Assembly: GCF_016907475.1 (NCBI RefSeq)
Contig: NZ_JAFBCA010000001.1
Location: 3,224,001 to 3,288,000, forward strand
Direction: 5' to 3'
Source: Nocardioides cavernae
GTDB lineage: Bacteria > Actinomycetota > Actinomycetes > Propionibacteriales > Nocardioidaceae
DNA length: 64,000 bases
Part shown: positions 58,724-64,000 of the stretch, one piece after another
Layout of the letters: each line of letters begins with the position of its first letter
Numbering within the stretch: position 1 is the stretch's first letter
Program-made: the position numbers and the translations under genes
Notes under the pieces: model-generated
Seen by the model: the letters and a program-made list of their open reading frames with translations, nothing else
Databases searched by the model: none
Told to the model about the DNA's origin: nothing

Positions 58724-61700
58724 TCAGCCATGGAGCACCTCCATGATCCGGGCGGCGGCCTCGTCCTCGCTGAGCCCGTCCTCCAGCGCCTCCTCGCGTG
58801 CCTCGAGGACCCGCTTGAAGTCGCTCGGCATCACCTCGGTGAAGCGGGCGAGGGAGGCGTCCCAGTCGTCCAGCAGCGAGGTGGCCACGGCGGAGCCGGT
58901 CTCCTCGGCGTGCTGCTCGACCAGGGCCTTGAGCTCGTCGGCGGCCTTGCCGGTCACCGGCGCGAGCTCGACCAGCTCGGGGTTGACCCGCTGCTCGTCG
59001 AGGTCGAGCACGAACGCGTAGCCACCCGACATTCCGGCGGCGAAGTTGCGACCCGTGGGACCGAGGACGACGACGATGCCACCGGTCATGTACTCGCAAC
59101 CGTGGTCACCGACACCCTCGACGACGGCCGTGGCGCCCGAGTTGCGGACGCAGAACCGCTCGCCCACCCGGCCGCTCAGGAAGATCTGGCCGGACGTCGC
59201 GCCGTAGCCGATCGTGTTGCCGCCGATGATCTGCTCGGCCGCCTCGAACGTCGCGGACCGGTCGGGCCGGACCACCAGCCGGCCGCCGGAGAGGCCCTTG
59301 CCGACGTAGTCGTTGGCGTCACCCTCGAGCCTCAGGGTCACCCCGCGCGGCACGAACGCACCGAACGACTGCCCGGCCGAGCCGGTCAGCGTGATGTCGA
59401 TCGTGCCGTCGGGCAGCCCGTCACCCCGGTAGCGCTTGGTGACCTCGTGGCCGAGCATCGTCCCGACCGTGCGGTTGACGTTGCGGATCGCGACCTGGGC
59501 GCGCACCGGCTCGCCGCTCTCGAGCGCCGGGGCGGCGATGGCGATGAGCTCGTTGTCCAGCGCCTTCGCGAGGCCGTGGTCCTGGGTCCTGGTGTTGCGC
59601 AGGTCCTGGTGCTCGAACTGGCCGAACTCGCCGTGGGCCGAGGCCTGGTGGAGGATCGGCGTCAGGTCGAGCCCCGAGGCCTTCCAGTGGTCGACGGCAC
59701 CGACCACGTCGAGCGCGCCGACCTGGCCGATCGCCTCGTCGAGGCTGCGGAAGCCGAGCTGGGCCAGCAGCTCGCGAACCTCCTGGGCGATGAACTCGAA
59801 GAAGTTCACGACGTACTCGGCCTTGCCGTTGTAGCGCTCGCGCAGCACCGGGTTCTGGGTCGCGACGCCGACCGGGCAGGTGTCGAGGTGGCAGACCCGC
59901 ATCATGATGCAGCCGCTGACCACGAGCGGCGCGGTCGCGAAGCCGTACTCCTCCGCACCCAGCAGGGCGGCGATGATGACGTCGCGGCCGGTCTTGAGCT
60001 GGCCGTCGGCCTGCACCACGATCCGGTCGCGCAGGCCGTTGAGCAGCAGCGTCTGCTGGGTCTCGGCCAGGCCGAGCTCCCAGGGACCGCCCGCGTGCTT
60101 GAGCGAGGTGAGCGGGGAGGCACCGGTGCCGCCGTCGTGGCCGGACACCAGCACGACGTCGGCGTGCGCCTTGGACACGCCCGCCGCGACGGTGCCGATG
60201 CCGACCTCGGAGACGAGCTTGACGTGCACGCGCGCCGACGGGTTGGCGTTCTTGAGGTCGTGGATCAGCTGAGCCAGGTCCTCGATCGAGTAGATGTCGT
60301 GGTGCGGCGGCGGGCTGATCAGGCCCACGCCGGGCGTGGAGTACCGGGTCTTGGCCACCCAGGGGTAGACCTTGTGACCGGGCAGCTGGCCGCCCTCGCC
60401 GGGCTTGGCGCCCTGCGCCATCTTGATCTGGATGTCGTCGGCGTTGGTGAGGTACTCCGACGTGACGCCGAAGCGGCCCGAGGCGACCTGCTTGATCGAC
60501 GAGCGGCGCTCGGGGTCGTAGAGCCGGTCGGGGTCCTCGCCGCCCTCACCGGTGTTGGACTTGCCGCCCAGCCGGTTCATCGCGATCGCGAGGGTCTCGT
60601 GCGCCTCCTGGCTGATCGAGCCGTAGGACATCGCGCCGGTGGAGAAGCGCCTGACGATCTCCGAGACGGGCTCGACCTCGTCGATGTCGATCGGGTCGCG
60701 GACCCCGTCCTTGAACGTGAACATGCCGCGAAGCGTCATCAGGCGCTCCGACTGCTGGTTCACCCGGTCGGTGTACATCTTGAAGATGTCGTAGCTGCCG
60801 GACCGGGTCGCGTGCTGGAGCCGGAAGACCGTCTCCGGGTCGAACAGGTGCGGCTCGCCCTCGCGACGCCACTGGTACTCGCCGCCGACGGCGAGCTCGC
60901 GGTGCGCGGGCGCGATACCGCCGCGGGGGTACGCCGTCGCGTGACGGCGGGCCACCTCCTCGGCGATCGTGTCGAGCTCGATGCCGCCGAGCTTGGAGGT
61001 CGTACCCGTGAAGTAGCGGTCGATGACGGCCTGGGACAGCCCGACCGACTCGAAGATCTTCGCGCCGGTGTAGGACGCGACCGTGGAGACGCCCATCTTG
61101 GACATCACCTTGAGCACGCCCTTGCCGAGGGCCTTGATCAGGTTGGCGACCGCCTTCTCGGCGTCGACCTTGACGTAGTAGGCCTCGCGGGCGAGGTCCT
61201 CCACCGACTCCATGGCGAGGTAGGGGTTGACCGCCGCCGCGCCGTAGCCGACCAGCAGGGCCACGTGGTGGACCTCGCGGACGTCGCCCGCCTCGACCAG
61301 CAGGCCGACCTGGGTGCGGGTCTTCTCCCGGACCAGGTGGTGGTGGACCGCCCCGGTGAGCAGGAGCGACGGGATCGGGGCGAGCTCCCCGGTGGAGTGC
61401 CGGTCGGAGAGCACGATGATGCGCGCACCGTCGGCGATGGCCGCCGACACCTCGGCGCACAGCTCGTCGAGGCGGGCCTCGAGCGCCGCTCCCCCGCCCT
61501 CGACGGCGTACAGGCCACGCACGACGTGCACCTGGAAGCCCGGCTTGTCGCCGTTGCGGTTGATGTGGCGGATCTTGGCCAGGTCGTCGTTGGAGAACAC
61601 CGGAAACGGCAGCACGATCTGGCGGCACGAGGCCGGGGTCGGCTCGAGCAGGTTGGCCTCGGGGCCGATGGACCCGCTGAGCGAGGTCACGAGCTCCTCG

Positions 61701-63265
61701 CGGATCGCGTCGAGGGGCGGGTTGGTGACCTGGGCGAACAGCTGAGAGAAGTAGTCGAACAGCATCCGCGGCTTCTCGCTCAGCGCGGCGATCGGCGTGT
61801 CGGTGCCCATCGAGCCGAGCGCCTCTCCCCCGGTGTTGGCCATGGGGCTCAGCAGGACGCGCAGCTCCTCCTCGGTGTAGCCGAAGATCTGCTGGCGGCG
61901 GGTGACCGAGGCGTGCGTGTGCACGATGTGCTCGAGGTCGTCGATGTCGTCGAGGTGGATCAGCCCGGCGTGCAGCCACTCGTCGTAGGGCTGCTCCGCG
62001 GCGAGCTGGCTCTTGATCTCCTCGTCCTCGATGATCCGGTGCTCCTCGGTGTCGACGAGGAACATCCGGCCCGGCTGCAGGCGGCCCTTGCGGACCACCG
62101 TCGCGGGGTCGAGGTCGAGCACGCCGACCTCGGAGGCGAGCACGACGAGGCCGTCGTCGGTGACCCAGTAGCGCGAGGGGCGCAGGCCGTTGCGGTCCAG
62201 GACGGCGCCGATCTGGGTGCCGTCGGTGAACACCACGCACGCCGGTCCGTCCCACGGCTCCATCAGCATCGAGTGGAACTCGTAGAACGCGCGTCGCTTG
62301 GCGTCCATCTCGCGGTGGTTCTCCCAGGCCTCCGGGATCATCATCAGGACCGCGTGCGGCAGCGAGCGGCCGGCGAGGTGCAGCAGCTCGAGGACCTCGT
62401 CGAACGAGGCGGAGTCCGAGGCGCCGGGCGTGCAGATCGGGAAGATCCGCTCGAGGTCGCCGGGGATCAGGTCGCTCTCGAGGAGCGCCTCGCGGGCGCG
62501 CATCCAGTTGCGGTTGCCCATCACGGTGTTGATCTCGCCGTTGTGGGCGATGAACCGGAACGGGTGGGCCAGCGGCCAGCTCGGGAAGGTGTTCGTGGAG
62601 AAGCGCGAATGCACGACCGCCATCGCGGAGGCGACCCGCTCGTCGGTCAGGTCGGGGAAGACCTGGTCGAGCTGGTCGGTGGTCAGCATGCCCTTGTAGG
62701 CGAGGGTGCGCGAGGAGAGCGAGGGGAAGTAGACCTCGGTCTCGGACTCGGCGCGCTTGCGCAGGCAGAAGGCGCGCCGCTCCAGCGCCATCCCGCTCAC
62801 CCGGGCGCCACGGCCCGCGACGAAGACCTGCGCGAAGCTCGGCATCACGCTGCGCGCGGTGGCGCCGAGCGTGCTGTCGTCGACCGGCAGCTCCCGCCAA
62901 CCGAGGACCGTGAGGCCCTCCTCGTCGGCGATCTCCTCGATGCGCTGGCGGGTCTTGGCCACCGCCTCGGCGTCGCCGGGCAGGAACGCGGTGCCGACGG
63001 CGTACGCCCTCGCGGGAGGCAGGCCGAAGTCGACCACCGCGCGGAGGAAGGCGTCGGGCACCTGCATCAGGATCCCGGCGCCGTCGCCGGAGTTCACCTC
63101 GGCGCCGGCGGCACCTCGGTGGTCGAGGTTGCGCAGGGCGGTGAGCGCCTTGGCCACGATGTCGTGGCTGGCCTCACCGGTCAGTGTCGCCACCATGGCG
63201 ACTCCGCAGGCGTCCTTCTCGTGGCGAGGGTCGTAGAGACCCTGGCTCGGCGGGAATGCGTGCAT
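58724..63265 (-). CDS. gltB: Glutamate synthase large subunit
   Basis: A 1513-residue enzyme making two glutamates from glutamine and 2-oxoglutarate. [14 protein letters not shown] places the N-terminal nucleophile at Cys20 after a 19-residue propeptide. The glutamine amidotransferase domain extends to about residue 420, a central domain to about 770, the FMN/synthase domain follows ([29 protein letters not shown]), with the iron-sulfur motif [13 protein letters not shown] near 1125 and the GxGxG repeat domain at the C-terminus. ATG 63265 is supported by GGGAG about 10 bases upstream; a longer frame to 63391 has no support. Confidence 0.96.
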   Translation of the reverse strand: MHAFPPSQGLYDPRHEKDACGVAMVATLTGEASHDIVAKALTALRNLDHRGAAGAEVNSGDGAGILMQVPDAFLRAVVDFGLPPARAYAVGTAFLPGDAEAVAKTRQRIEEIADEEGLTVLGWRELPVDDSTLGATARSVMPSFAQVFVAGRGARVSGMALERRAFCLRKRAESETEVYFPSLSSRTLAYKGMLTTDQLDQVFPDLTDERVASAMAVVHSRFSTNTFPSWPLAHPFRFIAHNGEINTVMGNRNWMRAREALLESDLIPGDLERIFPICTPGASDSASFDEVLELLHLAGRSLPHAVLMMIPEAWENHREMDAKRRAFYEFHSMLMEPWDGPACVVFTDGTQIGAVLDRNGLRPSRYWVTDDGLVVLASEVGVLDLDPATVVRKGRLQPGRMFLVDTEEHRIIEDEEIKSQLAAEQPYDEWLHAGLIHLDDIDDLEHIVHTHASVTRRQQIFGYTEEELRVLLSPMANTGGEALGSMGTDTPIAALSEKPRMLFDYFSQLFAQVTNPPLDAIREELVTSLSGSIGPEANLLEPTPASCRQIVLPFPVFSNDDLAKIRHINRNGDKPGFQVHVVRGLYAVEGGGAALEARLDELCAEVSAAIADGARIIVLSDRHSTGELAPIPSLLLTGAVHHHLVREKTRTQVGLLVEAGDVREVHHVALLVGYGAAAVNPYLAMESVEDLAREAYYVKVDAEKAVANLIKALGKGVLKVMSKMGVSTVASYTGAKIFESVGLSQAVIDRYFTGTTSKLGGIELDTIAEEVARRHATAYPRGGIAPAHRELAVGGEYQWRREGEPHLFDPETVFRLQHATRSGSYDIFKMYTDRVNQQSERLMTLRGMFTFKDGVRDPIDIDEVEPVSEIVRRFSTGAMSYGSISQEAHETLAIAMNRLGGKSNTGEGGEDPDRLYDPERRSSIKQVASGRFGVTSEYLTNADDIQIKMAQGAKPGEGGQLPGHKVYPWVAKTRYSTPGVGLISPPPHHDIYSIEDLAQLIHDLKNANPSARVHVKLVSEVGIGTVAAGVSKAHADVVLVSGHDGGTGASPLTSLKHAGGPWELGLAETQQTLLLNGLRDRIVVQADGQLKTGRDVIIAALLGAEEYGFATAPLVVSGCIMMRVCHLDTCPVGVATQNPVLRERYNGKAEYVVNFFEFIAQEVRELLAQLGFRSLDEAIGQVGALDVVGAVDHWKASGLDLTPILHQASAHGEFGQFEHQDLRNTRTQDHGLAKALDNELIAIAAPALESGEPVRAQVAIRNVNRTVGTMLGHEVTKRYRGDGLPDGTIDITLTGSAGQSFGAFVPRGVTLRLEGDANDYVGKGLSGGRLVVRPDRSATFEAAEQIIGGNTIGYGATSGQIFLSGRVGERFCVRNSGATAVVEGVGDHGCEYMTGGIVVVLGPTGRNFAAGMSGGYAFVLDLDEQRVNPELVELAPVTGKAADELKALVEQHAEETGSAVATSLLDDWDASLARFTEVMPSDFKRVLEAREEALEDGLSEDEAAARIMEVLHG

Positions 63266-63393
63266 GGAGGCATTCTCCCGTCGTCGTCTCCGCGCGCCGC
63301 AGACCTGGATCTCGCTGGGTCCACGACAGGCGAGGGGGGTGGAAGTTACCGCTGGGGACGACGTTGGCCCGAGCAAGACGGAACCTATCACCG

Positions 63394-63415
63394 GCGGGCG
63401 CCGCCGGCGCCCCGC
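63394..63415 (-). terminator. Possible terminator after lgt
   Basis: GCGGGCGC (63394-63401) and GCGCCCCGC (63407-63415) pair with one bulged base and a 5-base loop, 3 bases after the lgt stop. It is GC-only without a T tract. Confidence 0.35.
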
Positions 63416-63418
63416 GTG

Positions 63419-64000
63419 TCAGGCCGTGGGACCGGCGGGACGTCCGTCCTGGGTGGGCTCGACGCGGTCGGGACCGTCCGTGGGCCCCGCCTCGTCGGCC
63501 CCATCGGTCTCACCGGCCTCGTCCGAGGCCTCGACGCCCTCGACCTCGGGGTCGGCCTCGCGCTCGGGCTCCCGGGTGCGGACGACCTCCTCGCGGCCGG
63601 GGTGGCGCACGGCCGACCAGATGAACCAGGCCGCCGCGAGGACGAACAGCACGATGGAGGTCCACACGTTGAGCCGCAGCCCCATGACGTCGTCCATCTG
63701 CACGTCGTCGATGCGGAGGTTCTCGATCCAGCCGCGGCCGAGCGTGTAGAGCATGACGTAGAGCGCGGCGACCCGGCCGTGGCCGAGACGGAAGCGCCGG
63801 TCGAGCCAGATGATGAGGGCGAACGCCGCCAGGTTCCACAGGCACTCGTAGAGGAACGCCGGGTGGAACGTCGCCTGGTCGAGGTACTGCGACGGCCGGT
63901 GGGCGACGTCGATCTCGAGCCCCCACGGCAGGTCGGTGGGCCGGCCGTAGAGCTCCTGGTTGAACCAGTTGCCCCAGCGCCCGACCGCCTGCGCCACGAG
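63419..64000 (-). CDS. lgt: Prolipoprotein diacylglyceryl transferase (5' end outside window)
   Basis: The last 193 or so residues are present; the N-terminus lies beyond the right edge. The Lgt signature GRWGNWFNQELYGRPT is at the start of the visible part, followed by HPAFLYECLWNLAAF and GRGWIENLRIDD, both typical, with three membrane helices. Lgt transfers diacylglycerol from phosphatidylglycerol to the lipobox Cys of prolipoproteins, such as the NagZ-like and LivK lipoproteins in this window. After the last helix there is an acidic tail of about 60 residues rich in Glu, Asp and Pro, as often seen in actinobacterial Lgt. Confidence 0.95.
   Translation of the reverse strand, partial: LVAQAVGRWGNWFNQELYGRPTDLPWGLEIDVAHRPSQYLDQATFHPAFLYECLWNLAAFALIIWLDRRFRLGHGRVAALYVMLYTLGRGWIENLRIDDVQMDDVMGLRLNVWTSIVLFVLAAAWFIWSAVRHPGREEVVRTREPEREADPEVEGVEASDEAGETDGADEAGPTDGPDRVEPTQDGRPAGPTA

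Noticed and set aside
1..64000. CRISPR arrays, rRNA genes, insertion sequences, prophage
   Set aside because: No regularly spaced repeats, no rRNA-like sequence, and no transposase or phage protein motifs were recognised on either strand.

Overview
The window is a single high-GC (roughly 70%) actinobacterial chromosome segment. Codon usage is GC-rich at third positions throughout, many starts are GTG, and many starts sit 6-8 nt after a TANNNT-type -10 box. The gene content and order (lgt, gltBD, pyk, tRNA-Leu, pdtaR, liv operon, polA, rpsA and coaE on one arm, plus an aftD-type cell-envelope locus) recall the Mycobacterium/Streptomyces core. The protein sequences look most like Nocardioides or another member of the Nocardioidaceae/Propionibacteriales; that assignment is inference. 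No prophage, insertion sequence, CRISPR array or rRNA was seen. Almost all DNA is coding; the only gap above 300 bases is 3879-4265.

Layout. 1-8.7 kb: DUF4192 protein (cut by the left edge), DNA polymerase IV, 5-oxoprolinase genes pxpABC, a group-2 sigma factor behind a SigR/SigH-type promoter, a NagZ-like lipoprotein, coaE and a MarR regulator. 8.7-13.2 kb: a divergent ABC exporter with a MarR-like operator, an AspT-type aminotransferase, a GlxA-type regulator and a tiny membrane protein. 13.3-21.2 kb: one 2648-residue secreted mosaic protein (PQQ-type sugar dehydrogenase, PKD repeats, carbohydrate-binding and DUF1080 modules, a type-1 copper domain and a Cu/Zn-SOD-like domain). 21.3-27.3 kb: acyl-CoA ligase-like protein, patatin, ribosomal protein S1, phosphotransferase, methyltransferase.

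27.2-44.9 kb is a cell-envelope region. A DUF3068-MoxR-DUF58-transglutaminase-like operon is followed by GT-C membrane proteins, an acyltransferase, an AftD arabinofuranosyltransferase homologue, a methyltransferase, a GT4 glycosyltransferase, a DUF2613 peptide and a Wzx-like flippase. From memory, this set matches the M. tuberculosis Rv0224c-Rv0236c neighbourhood. The genes probably build, modify and export a cell-surface glycan.

44.9-64 kb holds housekeeping genes: polA, a hotdog thioesterase, a GNAT acetyltransferase, a complete branched-chain amino-acid ABC transporter (livKHMGF), the ANTAR regulator pdtaR, tRNA-Leu(CAA), a frameshifted HTH/LAGLIDADG gene, pyk, gltD, gltB and lgt (cut by the right edge). 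The most unusual items are the copper-containing dehydrogenase mosaic, the doubly frameshifted LAGLIDADG gene beside the tRNA, the transglutaminase-like protein lacking catalytic Cys/His, a helically phased run of DnaA-box-like sequences, and a recurrent leaderless-promoter pattern that fixes many start codons.
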